Below, in pieces: positions 56,094 to 64,000 of a DNA stretch of 64,000 nt. The DNA is from Gloeobacter violaceus PCC 7421 (GTDB taxonomy: Bacteria > Cyanobacteriota > Cyanobacteriia > Gloeobacterales > Gloeobacteraceae), in contig NC_005125.1 of assembly GCF_000011385.1 (NCBI RefSeq), positions 2,046,001 through 2,110,000 of the forward strand. Direction: 5' to 3'. Made by a program: the position numbers and the translations under genes. The number at the start of each line of letters is the position of its first letter. Positions within the stretch are counted from its first letter, which is position 1. Below the pieces are notes generated by a model, which was given only the letters and a program-made list of their open reading frames with translations, did not search any database and was not told the origin of the DNA.

Positions 56094-58700
56094 TCAGCCG
56101 CCCAGTTCGAGCCGCCCGCCGATCCGAAAGGTCGTCCCCGGCGCCGGGATGCCGCTCAAGCTCTCGTACTGGGTGTCGGTGAGGTTGAAGACGCTGCCGG
56201 TCAGGGTAAACAGCGGCACCAGGGGAATTTCGACGTTGAGATCGAGGGTCGCCCAGGCAGGCACGTACTCGTTCGAGCCGCGGCTCACCACACCGCTTGC
56301 CGTGGTCGCCCGTCGTTTGCCGCCGTCGTAGCGGCCCACCAGGGCCACCAGCCAACCCTGATGGACATAGGAGGCACTCAACAGGACGCTGTTGAAGGGA
56401 ATACCCGGATCTTGAAACTGGTAATAAAACGGATAGGTCGACTGGCTGGGATTGTCCGCGTTTCCGGCGGCGCGCACATCGCTGTTGGTCCAGATCGCCT
56501 GCAGGCGCAACTGTTCGGTCGGCCGCCAGTCGGCCACCGCCTCGATGCCGGAAGCCTGGCGCGTGTCGAGGTTCTGGGCTTGCAGAACCAATGGGATGGC
56601 CGCAGCCGTGGCCGGGTTAGGGTTGGCCAGGCTCACCCCGCCGATGGCGCCATCGAGATAGCTGTTGAAGTAGGTGAAGCGCAAGCCCAGGTTGCGGGCG
56701 GGAGTCAGATCGAAACCGACATCGTAGGTCACCCCCGACTCCGGTCTGAGGCCCGGATTGGCCAGGATGTTCGAGCCGGTGGCAAACAGGTTGCTCAAGG
56801 CCGGCGCGTTGAAGATATAGGAATAATTGGCGCGCAGCGACAGAACATTGTTGGGGCTGTAGCGCACCCCCGCCGCCGGGGTCAGCACGCTGCCGAACTG
56901 GGAACTGTTGGTGAGGCGCAGACCGAGGTTGGCCTTCAGCTCGTTGCTGAAGCTGATGTCGTCGATGAGAAACAGCGAAAGCCGGGAGATGGCGCGGTCG
57001 AAGAACGTTTGGGCGCCTTTGGACTGCTGCTGCTGGTAGCTGCGGTCCTCCAGAAAGTTGATGCCGAACGAGAGGTTCTGGCCGGGGGAAATCTGGCTGT
57101 TGAGGGCTATCTGGGCTTCGTAGCGCTGGTTGTCGATGAACGGCTGTGCCGGGGGCGGCACAGTGAGCGCGCCGGGGGTACCGGTGCCGCGGGCGTTGGT
57201 GTCGTAGAAAAACGGCGAGGGCTGCTCGGTGATGGTCAAAAGCCGCACCAGCGAGAGATAGCTGTTGAGCGAGGTGGTCGGGGTGATGTCGTAATCCCAG
57301 AAGACCGTCGCCTCGGTCTGGGCCTGCAAAAAGCGCTGAAAGAAGTTGGTGGTGCCGGTCAAAGGCTCGATCAAGTAGGACTGACCGGTCGGGATGGCGA
57401 CGGTGCCGGCGGCATTGGCGTCGAAGTTGTAGCGACCGGAGAAGGCCGCCGTCGGCGTGTTGAAGATAAAGGCCTGGGTATCGCAGGGCAGTTCGTTGCC
57501 GTTGGCGTCGAGGGGCAAAAACCGTCGGCCGCTGGTGGTGCCGTTCGGCTGCACGGAGGTGCCGCCGCGGCACAGACCGAAGGCACTGCGCCCCGGACCG
57601 AACGCTTCGTTTTTACTGTTTTGCTGGTTGAGGCGCAGGGTGAGCCGGTTGGCGGGGTCGGGGCGAAAGACCAGTTTGCCCGAATAGGAATCGCTCGCGT
57701 TGTAGCCGGTGTCGTTGATGCCCGAGAGGGTGACGGCCGGACCCAGTTCGGGTTTGAGGTAGCCGAACAGACTCTGGCCGTTGGGGGCTACCGCATCGCG
57801 CTCGTAGAACTGCGCCGTATTGGGAATCGTCAGCGAATACGGAAAGTTGTTGAAGGCGACCAGCCCCGTGTAGACGAGGTTGTAGGAGAAAGTGTCGTCG
57901 CCGCCGCCGTACTTGCCGACGTAGCGCGAGAAGCCGTAGGAGCCCGCTTCGTACTTGAGCGTCAACTTGGGCGGTCCCTTGGGCGTCTCGGAGATCAAGT
58001 TGATGACGCCGCCCGCCGCACCGGCGCCGTAGCGCAGGGTTGCCCCGCCGGTGACCACCTCGACGCGCTCGATGTCCTCCAGGCTGATGCGCGAGATATC
58101 GACGCGATTATTCGACGAGCGCTGCAGCGAGATGCCGTCGCGCAGCAGTTGAAAGCGCTGGTCGTCGAAGCCGCGCAGGTAGCTGTTGCCGGAGTTGCGC
58201 ACGCCGCCTAGGGCAGGGAGGCTCTGGAAACCCGGCACCTGCACCAGCGCGTCGGTGACGGTGAGCGCCCCCAGACGGCGAAAATCTTCTTTGGTGACGG
58301 TGTAGGTGGTGGCGGTGGTGTCGCGCTCGCGGGTCGGGCGGCGGGTGGCGGTCACCGAGACTTCATCGAGAATATCGCCGGAGGCATCTTCTGCTGCCGT
58401 GGCCGGAGCCTGGCTTGTCTGGGTATCGGCCGACGGCTGGGGAGGGGCCTGCCCCAGGTGCGTCTGCGGGGCAGGCGGTGCTATATCCCACGGCAGGGAG
58501 TCGCCCGTGAGATCCGACGCGCTCCCTTTCCAGAGCCCAAGCAGCTGCTGGACCCTGCCGGGAGCGGCGACCGTCTGCCCTGCGGCTATCGGCACCACGG
58601 GGATCGCGAGCACTTGCGCCGCCCACAGGCAAGGACCGACGGAGGCGACAGCGAACAACCAGGTGCGCCGGCGGTGTTTTTGGCCTTCGAAGTGGATCAT
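56094..58700 (-). CDS. TonB-dependent outer-membrane receptor
   Basis: An 868-residue outer-membrane protein. It has a signal peptide (about 1-32), a Pro/Gln-rich spacer, then a TonB-box-like DEVSVTATRRPTRER (about 111-125). A plug domain (YTVTKEDFRRLGALTVTDAL, IERVEVVTGGATLRYGAGAAGGVINLI) and a 22-strand-type barrel end in a terminal strand with GTTFRIGGRLELGG. These receptors import iron chelates, vitamin B12 or other large ligands using TonB energy. It is in the same orientation as the phosphatase (33 bases) and the thioesterase (44 bases). The ligand is unknown; no ABC importer or siderophore synthetase is adjacent. Confidence 0.93.
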   Translation of the reverse strand: MIHFEGQKHRRRTWLFAVASVGPCLWAAQVLAIPVVPIAAGQTVAAPGRVQQLLGLWKGSASDLTGDSLPWDIAPPAPQTHLGQAPPQPSADTQTSQAPATAAEDASGDILDEVSVTATRRPTRERDTTATTYTVTKEDFRRLGALTVTDALVQVPGFQSLPALGGVRNSGNSYLRGFDDQRFQLLRDGISLQRSSNNRVDISRISLEDIERVEVVTGGATLRYGAGAAGGVINLISETPKGPPKLTLKYEAGSYGFSRYVGKYGGGDDTFSYNLVYTGLVAFNNFPYSLTIPNTAQFYERDAVAPNGQSLFGYLKPELGPAVTLSGINDTGYNASDSYSGKLVFRPDPANRLTLRLNQQNSKNEAFGPGRSAFGLCRGGTSVQPNGTTSGRRFLPLDANGNELPCDTQAFIFNTPTAAFSGRYNFDANAAGTVAIPTGQSYLIEPLTGTTNFFQRFLQAQTEATVFWDYDITPTTSLNSYLSLVRLLTITEQPSPFFYDTNARGTGTPGALTVPPPAQPFIDNQRYEAQIALNSQISPGQNLSFGINFLEDRSYQQQQSKGAQTFFDRAISRLSLFLIDDISFSNELKANLGLRLTNSSQFGSVLTPAAGVRYSPNNVLSLRANYSYIFNAPALSNLFATGSNILANPGLRPESGVTYDVGFDLTPARNLGLRFTYFNSYLDGAIGGVSLANPNPATAAAIPLVLQAQNLDTRQASGIEAVADWRPTEQLRLQAIWTNSDVRAAGNADNPSQSTYPFYYQFQDPGIPFNSVLLSASYVHQGWLVALVGRYDGGKRRATTASGVVSRGSNEYVPAWATLDLNVEIPLVPLFTLTGSVFNLTDTQYESLSGIPAPGTTFRIGGRLELGG

Positions 58701-58733
58701 GCTTACCTCTGCTTGGGGGACAGCTTGGCTGCT

Positions 58734-61091
58734 TCAGCGCACGGCCGTTCTGCGGGCGGATTGCCCCTGGAGGGTGACCGGCTTGGCGACCACCGGCAAG
58801 GCGGTCGAAGTGCGAACCGATGCGGTGATCGCCTGAGACACGTCCGGGGGAGCCTCCCGGGCTACAAAGCATTCGATGGTCACGGTCTTTTTGGCCCCTT
58901 TCTCCAGGCGCCCGACGGTGACCACGACGCTGCGCTCGTGCTGGGTGCATCGCTCCTTGCCGCGGTAGGCCGCGAAGGTGACGCCGGTGGGTAACCCGAG
59001 GACCACCTGGGTGCCGTTGAGGGCGTAGGGCGAGCGATTGACGAGGCGCACCCGGCAGGGCAAGGTTTGGGAGCGGGTCGTCCCCGTCGGGACGTGCAGT
59101 TCCACGCTCAGCCGGCCCGTCAGATCCGGGCGGGTGACGGTGAATTTGTCGAGCAGCGCCGGGGTGCCCAGGGTGGCCGGTGTGACCAGTTCCCCGGTAG
59201 CCGGGTCGAGGAGCGGATCGGCGAGCGGATCGGCGAGCGCCTTGCCGTCGGCATCGCTGCCGTAGGGAAATGGGTCCGCTGCGCTGGCCGAGCAGGTGGC
59301 CGAAAGGGGCTCCGAAATCTGGTAGAGCGTCAGATGGTCGCCATCGACCACCACATTGCCGAAGGAAAAGACCCGCGCTTTGAAGCGCGCCGTGATCTTC
59401 GGACCCCGGCCCGCGTTGGCGACGAAGGGCGCCATCTTGGCGCAGGTGAGGTGGGTGTCTACCCAGCCGGCGGGACCACCGGGCAGCGCCCCCGCTTCGG
59501 CACTGCGGCGGCCGACGGCCGAATCTTCGAGCTCTTTGCCGGAGTTGGTGAAACCTCCTGAGCCTTCGATGATGTGGATGAGCCCGTCCGGCACGGTCCG
59601 CCCGATGCCGTCGAAGGCGGTGTCGACCTCCACGGCAGGTTCGCCGCGGGTGTCGGGTGCCTCCGCCACCCGTCGGCCCGCCCGCAGAGGATGGGTGCGC
59701 TGGTAGTTGTGCACATGGCCGTTGAAGACCAGGTTGGCGCCGTGGTCTTCGAGCACCCTGGCGATGGCGCGCATCTGGTAGTCGCGGGTGGCGGTGGCTG
59801 AGAAGGCCGGCTGGTGGTAAACCACAAACTTCCACAACTGCTCGCTGCGGTCGAGATCGGCAATGAGCCAGTCGAGCAAGACCGATGGGTACGGGGAGTA
59901 GCCAAAGGGTGGGGACTTGTCGGCCGAGCCGTTGCGCGCTCCGACCCGGGCATCGAACAGATGGGGATTAGCATCGAGAAAGACGAAGTGGGCGTTCGCG
60001 TAATCGAACGAAAAGTTGCTCATGTGGTCGATTTGGCGCCGGGGGCCGCTCAGGGTCGGCACCGTGGTGCTGGCGCGATAAGCCTCGATAGCAGCAGGCG
60101 AGCGATAGGTTTTGCCCTGGTAAGCAAAGGTAAACCCTTCCGCCCGACAGGCATCGCCGTCGAAGATGTACTGCGGGTCAACTCCCTGCGGACCGTTGAG
60201 CGGCAGGTAATAGTTGTTGAAGTAAGCCAGGGCGTCGCCGCCTTCGAGGGCGCCGCTGAAGCGCTCGCCCACGGCCGGCAGAGCAGGGTTCACAGGTGCG
60301 TCGTCGGCCAGCAAGTTGACGATATCGCCGGCGCCGCCGATGTCGTGATTGCCGATTGCGACGTAGATGGGGAGACTGCGCGCCAACGGTGCCCCTTGAT
60401 CGCAGGCGGCCACGTCGCTATTCCAAACAGGCATCCAGTAATCGCGGTAGTTGCCCTCGGAGCCGCGAATATAGACGTTGTCGCCGGTGTTGAGGATAAA
60501 ATCCGGGCGGGGCAGTGCCGGCGTGCCCGGGAACTTCAGCTCCTCCAGGCGGGACATGGCGTAGGCGATGCGGGCCTGATATTTGTGCAAGTACGGTTTT
60601 TGCGTCTCGCTGGGGTGGAAGAATCCTTGATCTCCGACGACCAGAAACGAGAACGCACCGGAGCGCTTGCGCGTGTAAAAGGAGGCGCAAAAGCCTTCCA
60701 GCGGCAACCCCGGTCCTCGAACACAATAAAAGTAGCGGGTTTCGTATTCCAGACCGCCCAGCAGAGCGTGGTAGTTCATCCTGGCTCCAGAGGCGGTCGA
60801 CGGCTGCGGCAGATGCGGATCGCTCGACAGATAGTGGTTTACCATCCGGCCGCGGGCGATGACGCGGCGGCCGTAGCGCGGCGTTTTACCGAAATCCACG
60901 GTGTAGAGATCCGGTCCGTTCGCCTCGGTTTGCCAGGCGATCACCATCTGGTCTGCAGTACCAAAATCGCCGGCATCCCCCGGCTGAATGTAGGGCTTGT
61001 ACGCGATTTTGGTCGCCCCGACGGCGGCGAGTTTACCGGCTCCTCCCACCAGCAGCAGCAGCGACAACCCCAGGACGTTGCGCCTTCTCAC
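58734..61091 (-). CDS. Secreted purple-acid-phosphatase-like metallophosphoesterase
   Basis: A 785-residue protein with a signal peptide (RRRNVLGLSLLLLVGGAG). An N-terminal fibronectin-like domain (IAWQTEANGPDLYTVDFG) is followed by the five metal-binding motifs of purple acid phosphatases: VVGDQG, NTGDNVY, IGNHD, VVYHQP and NGHVHNYQRT. The C-terminal 200 residues look like a beta-sandwich. GTG start overlapping the mono-oxygenase stop (GTGA, 61088-61091). It would release phosphate from esters outside the inner membrane. Its link to the receptor gene downstream suggests joint regulation, perhaps under phosphate or iron limitation, which is inference. Confidence 0.9.
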   Translation of the reverse strand: MRRRNVLGLSLLLLVGGAGKLAAVGATKIAYKPYIQPGDAGDFGTADQMVIAWQTEANGPDLYTVDFGKTPRYGRRVIARGRMVNHYLSSDPHLPQPSTASGARMNYHALLGGLEYETRYFYCVRGPGLPLEGFCASFYTRKRSGAFSFLVVGDQGFFHPSETQKPYLHKYQARIAYAMSRLEELKFPGTPALPRPDFILNTGDNVYIRGSEGNYRDYWMPVWNSDVAACDQGAPLARSLPIYVAIGNHDIGGAGDIVNLLADDAPVNPALPAVGERFSGALEGGDALAYFNNYYLPLNGPQGVDPQYIFDGDACRAEGFTFAYQGKTYRSPAAIEAYRASTTVPTLSGPRRQIDHMSNFSFDYANAHFVFLDANPHLFDARVGARNGSADKSPPFGYSPYPSVLLDWLIADLDRSEQLWKFVVYHQPAFSATATRDYQMRAIARVLEDHGANLVFNGHVHNYQRTHPLRAGRRVAEAPDTRGEPAVEVDTAFDGIGRTVPDGLIHIIEGSGGFTNSGKELEDSAVGRRSAEAGALPGGPAGWVDTHLTCAKMAPFVANAGRGPKITARFKARVFSFGNVVVDGDHLTLYQISEPLSATCSASAADPFPYGSDADGKALADPLADPLLDPATGELVTPATLGTPALLDKFTVTRPDLTGRLSVELHVPTGTTRSQTLPCRVRLVNRSPYALNGTQVVLGLPTGVTFAAYRGKERCTQHERSVVVTVGRLEKGAKKTVTIECFVAREAPPDVSQAITASVRTSTALPVVAKPVTLQGQSARRTAVR

Positions 61092-62599
61092 CGCCCGACT
61101 CCCACCCCGGAAGCGTTACGGGGAATTTTGATCAGATCGGGCACCTGCCGGATCCATTCCTCGGCCCCCTTCCAGGGATTGGGACCATCCAACCGGTAGT
61201 GCGTGGGCAGCATCGGCCCGGTAAGCAACTGCCAGGCGATCTGCCAGTGCCTCCAGACTTTGGGGACAGCGTCGATGAGCCGGGCGATTTCCTCGGTGTA
61301 CTCCACCTGCCGCACCTGGAAGGACCGATAACCGCTTGCGACCCAATCTTTTTGTTGTTGGGCGCGCATCCGCTGGATTTCAGCGCGCATCGACTCGGTG
61401 TCGGGCAGGTGCACCTGTTCGCTCAGCACCTTCGAAAACCAGCGCGCCTGCATCTCGGCGCAGGGCAAAAGCGCGCCGATCACCCGGATGATCCCGATAA
61501 AACCGCAATTGGGCAGATCCGGATGAAAGACATGCTTGTAGAGGTCGGTGCCTTCGTTGTGCACCGGCACCACCGACGCATCGAAAAACGGGAAGCTGAC
61601 CCCGTAGCCGGTGGCATAGATCACAATGTCCGCCTCGGTGCTGCTGCCGTCGGTAAAGAGCACCCGCTGCCCGCTAAATCCGGCAATGGTGGGCCTGGTC
61701 TCGATCGCCCCTTTGGCGACCAGGTCGATGACGAACTCGTTGGCACTCGGAATCGAAGCAAACAGGCCAAACGCAGGCTCCAGGTTGCACTGCCGATGCG
61801 CCTCCCAAATCGGGGCGAACTTGCGGCTGTACAACGATTTGCGCACACCGGCCGGAATGAGCGCATAGAGACGGCTGAGATTGCAGTCGAGGGGGCGGCC
61901 GGCAAAATAGCGCGGGACCAACCAGCTGTTGCGCCGAAAGCTCCAGATCACCTTCTGGGCAAAGTCCGTGGCCCGCACGGCAATGTCGACGCCGCTCGCA
62001 CCGTTGCCCATCACTACGACGCGCTTATTGGCGAACATGGACGGCTCTTTGTAATCTTTCGCGTGCAGAAGGGTGCCTTTGAAATCTGCCTCACCCGGTA
62101 TATTTGGCCAGCGCGGCTCCCGAAATACACCGCTGCAAATGGCGAGGGCGTCGAACGATTCGCTCGCCGCACCCTCGGGCGTACTCACCGTCACCTTCCA
62201 GTGATCGCGGCTTCGCGAAACCTTCTCGACTTGGCAATTTAGGCGTATACACTCGCGCAGTCGAAAATGGTCTACATAGCTGTTCAAGTACGCGAGAATC
62301 TCGGTGTGGTGGGGGAAATCGGACATCTGCTCAGGCATCGGATAATCCGAGAAAGCCGAGAGATATTTGGAATTTTGAAAGCGAACCGATTCGAAAGTGC
62401 CGCCGCTGGTTTTGCGATACACCCAAATGCCGCCGACTTGGTCGGTGCTCTCATACAGCGTCACTTGATGGCCGTCATCCCGCAGACACTTAGCCGTCAC
62501 GATCCCACTTATTCCACCGCCGATGACAGCGACCTTGCAGCGCTTCACCGCGACCTTGGGAGCCGAAGATATCAACATCGAACCTGTATCAATCGCCAT
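61088..62599 (-). CDS. Flavin-containing mono-oxygenase (class B)
   Basis: A 503-residue FAD and NADPH-dependent mono-oxygenase. FAD loop VAVIGGGISGIVTAK, the FMO signature FKGTLLHAKDY (FxGxxxHxxxY), the NADPH loop VVMGNGASGVDIA and the C-terminal IYATGYGVSFPF are all intact. It oxygenates soft heteroatoms or performs Baeyer-Villiger reactions. The ATG at 62599 has GAGGAGAG upstream, which decides it over a further upstream frame. It is coupled to the phosphatase. Whether it acts on the lipid product or on a separate small molecule is not clear. Confidence 0.92.
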   Translation of the reverse strand: MAIDTGSMLISSAPKVAVKRCKVAVIGGGISGIVTAKCLRDDGHQVTLYESTDQVGGIWVYRKTSGGTFESVRFQNSKYLSAFSDYPMPEQMSDFPHHTEILAYLNSYVDHFRLRECIRLNCQVEKVSRSRDHWKVTVSTPEGAASESFDALAICSGVFREPRWPNIPGEADFKGTLLHAKDYKEPSMFANKRVVVMGNGASGVDIAVRATDFAQKVIWSFRRNSWLVPRYFAGRPLDCNLSRLYALIPAGVRKSLYSRKFAPIWEAHRQCNLEPAFGLFASIPSANEFVIDLVAKGAIETRPTIAGFSGQRVLFTDGSSTEADIVIYATGYGVSFPFFDASVVPVHNEGTDLYKHVFHPDLPNCGFIGIIRVIGALLPCAEMQARWFSKVLSEQVHLPDTESMRAEIQRMRAQQQKDWVASGYRSFQVRQVEYTEEIARLIDAVPKVWRHWQIAWQLLTGPMLPTHYRLDGPNPWKGAEEWIRQVPDLIKIPRNASGVGVGR

Positions 62600-63290
62600 G
62601 GGCTCTCTCCTCAGAAAGCATTCAGCTTTCCTGGCTATAACAACTTTGACTACACCGAAACAACCACCCACCGGCCATCCAAGACGTCATTTCACCCGCA
62701 AAGTCCAGGGTCGCCGGGGATGACACAGCGCCCAAGCAGCCCTCCCGGTTTCTTGCGAAAAGCCAGTCCGGTGACACGACCTCCATCGATTCGCTACCCA
62801 TCTCCAACAAGGCATAGAGAGCTCTTCAAGCTGGAGAGCAATCGAGGATAGAAGTCAGATGAGAATTGCCAAATCAGCAATCACAACAAGTCAGTCCAAA
62901 AGAATGAATCAACCCTATAGCTGTGCAGCTTCACTTGCGTACCAGTTCATCGGCAGCCAAACTCCAGATCGCGGAAGGGTATTGTCCCTCAAGAAGAGAG
63001 ATTTTCTACTCCTCACAAAGGGCGTGCGCATTGCAAGAAGCGACGAGGAAAATCTGCAGGGATCTGCGGCAATCACCTTTGACACGCCAAGTGTATTGGC
63101 CCATCGGATCAACAAGCTAGGAGAGATAGGCCCGTTTCGGCAACTTAAGCAAGCAACTTAACTGTCCTGAAATTTGCCCTGCGCAAACATCAGGGCGTCT
63201 AGAGCGCGAGTGTATGCGAAACAACATGAATCCCGGGTACCCTGTTGCGATACTGGAGCCCTCCTACGGCGGCACAGTGGTGAGTTGATC
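62600..63290. other. Poorly coding 690-base region between divergent genes
   Basis: This region separates the divergent flavin mono-oxygenase and STAND NTPase genes. It has mixed, lower GC than its flanks and only one modest candidate frame (62859-63161 +). I see no tRNA, terminator or mobile-element end. Promoters for both flanking genes should be here. Confidence 0.5.
62859..63161 (+). CDS. Doubtful 100-residue hypothetical protein
   Basis: An ATG frame of 100 residues (MRIAKSAITTSQSKRMNQ...). GAGG lies about a dozen bases upstream. I see no domain, signal peptide or compositional bias. Codon use is not like that of the neighbours, and an overlapping frame on the other strand is nearly as long. 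It may be a remnant or not coding. Confidence 0.2.
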   Translation: MRIAKSAITTSQSKRMNQPYSCAASLAYQFIGSQTPDRGRVLSLKKRDFLLLTKGVRIARSDEENLQGSAAITFDTPSVLAHRINKLGEIGPFRQLKQAT

Positions 63291-64000
63291 ATGAAAACCC
63301 CTAAACGCAAACGGCAAAGGGGTGTGCTCCTCACGCCTCAGGGATACAGCCGGCTGCAGGAAGCGCGGCGGCGGCTGGAATTTCGCGGTAATTTCGGCAA
63401 CCGCTACACGCTCGATGCGATGAGCGAGCGCACCGGGCTCGCGCCGCGCACCCTCTCCAAGGTGATGAGCCGCAAAGAGGGCGTCGATCGGCAGACGCTC
63501 GAGCAATGTTTTCATACCTTTGGTCTGCAGTTGAACGAGGAAGACTATCTCAGCCTGCAGATCGGTCGCGGCCGGCGGCGCCAACCGCACGCAAAGCCGC
63601 ACATGGAATTGGAAGGGGCTCCCAATTTTGCGCAGTTCTATGGGCGTGAGCAGGAACTAGCCACGCTGAAGCAGTGGATCGTACAGGAGCGCAGCCGGTT
63701 GGTGGCGGTCCTGGGGATGGGGGGCATCGGCAAAACCTGTCTGTGCGCCGAATTGCTCCAGCAGATCCATTTGGAATTTGAATATGTGCTCTGGCGTTCT
63801 GTGCGCAATGGTCCCCTTCCGAAGGAACTGCTGGCGGATCTGGTCCGTTTTTTCTCCCATCCGCAGGAGTTGGAGTTACCGGCTTCCTTCGAAGGTCAGG
63901 TGTACAGCCTGCTGGCGCATCTGCGCAAACATCGCTGTCTGGTTGTTCTTGACAACATCGAGACGTTCATGAGCAGCGGCAGTCTCGCCGGTCGTTACCG
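63291..64000 (+). CDS. STAND (NB-ARC-like) NTPase, 3' end outside window
   Basis: N-terminal 236 residues of a large regulatory ATPase; the frame is open to the window edge. Residues 1 to about 95 form a helix-turn-helix-like domain (YTLDAMSERTGLAPRTLSKV), the form found at the front of many cyanobacterial NB-ARC/WD40 proteins. The NB-ARC domain begins with FYGREQELATLKQWI; Walker A is GMGGIGKTCL and Walker B is CLVVLDNIE. The unseen C-terminus would probably hold WD40 or TPR repeats. Such proteins act as signal or invader sensors. Start ATG at 63291; no clear ribosome binding site. Confidence 0.85.
   Translation, partial: MKTPKRKRQRGVLLTPQGYSRLQEARRRLEFRGNFGNRYTLDAMSERTGLAPRTLSKVMSRKEGVDRQTLEQCFHTFGLQLNEEDYLSLQIGRGRRRQPHAKPHMELEGAPNFAQFYGREQELATLKQWIVQERSRLVAVLGMGGIGKTCLCAELLQQIHLEFEYVLWRSVRNGPLPKELLADLVRFFSHPQELELPASFEGQVYSLLAHLRKHRCLVVLDNIETFMSSGSLAGRY

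Overview
The window looks like chromosome of a GC-rich cyanobacterium. The phycobiliprotein gene at 6885-7370 (allophycocyanin beta type, Cys81 and Asn71 in place) fixes the phylum. The high GC, the lack of heterocyst genes around a heterocyst-glycolipid-like PKS set, and the general gene style make the Gloeobacter lineage my best guess. This is an inference and not a database match.

Left part (1-11.6 kb, mostly + strand): a truncated aldo/keto reductase; mgtE with a leader hairpin over its ribosome binding site; an AT-rich two-gene island (P-loop ATPase plus TOPRIM-like protein) that looks transferred and defence-like; aspS (-); a secreted DUF192 protein; a lone allophycocyanin beta-type gene; a secreted beta-propeller protein (-); and a pair made of a large acidic protein with a glycine-zipper C-terminus and a pentapeptide-repeat protein.

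Main part (11.66-54.99 kb, all - strand, transcribed from high to low coordinates): about 43 kb with 27 genes and no gap above 50 bases, many genes joined by ATGA, GTGA, TGATG or TAATG overlaps. I read it as one giant lipid/polyketide operon. It starts with a PUFA-synthase/heterocyst-glycolipid-type set: KS-AT-ACP, KR-DH, KS-CLF-AT and a PfaD-like enoyl reductase. Next come a discrete ACP and a full KS-AT-DH-KR-ACP-TE module. The rest holds two fatty acyl-AMP ligases, a flavin mono-oxygenase, a phosphopantetheinyl transferase, an acyl-CoA-synthetase-like ligase, an MDR reductase, four membrane desaturases, three more discrete ACPs, two AT-less PKSs, two cytochromes P450, two cyclopropane-synthase-type methyltransferases (one fused to a SABATH-type carboxyl methyltransferase) and a type II thioesterase. 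A likely product is a long, desaturated, methylated or cyclopropanated, oxygenated lipid, possibly capped as a methyl ester. I know of no described pathway with this combination.

Right part (55.0-64.0 kb): a zinc-ribbon protein just upstream of the operon, then a second - strand group (flavin mono-oxygenase, purple-acid-phosphatase-like enzyme, TonB-dependent receptor, hotdog thioesterase). Last comes a 690-base poorly coding stretch and the 5' part of a + strand STAND NTPase cut by the window edge. I saw no tRNA, rRNA, CRISPR array or insertion sequence.
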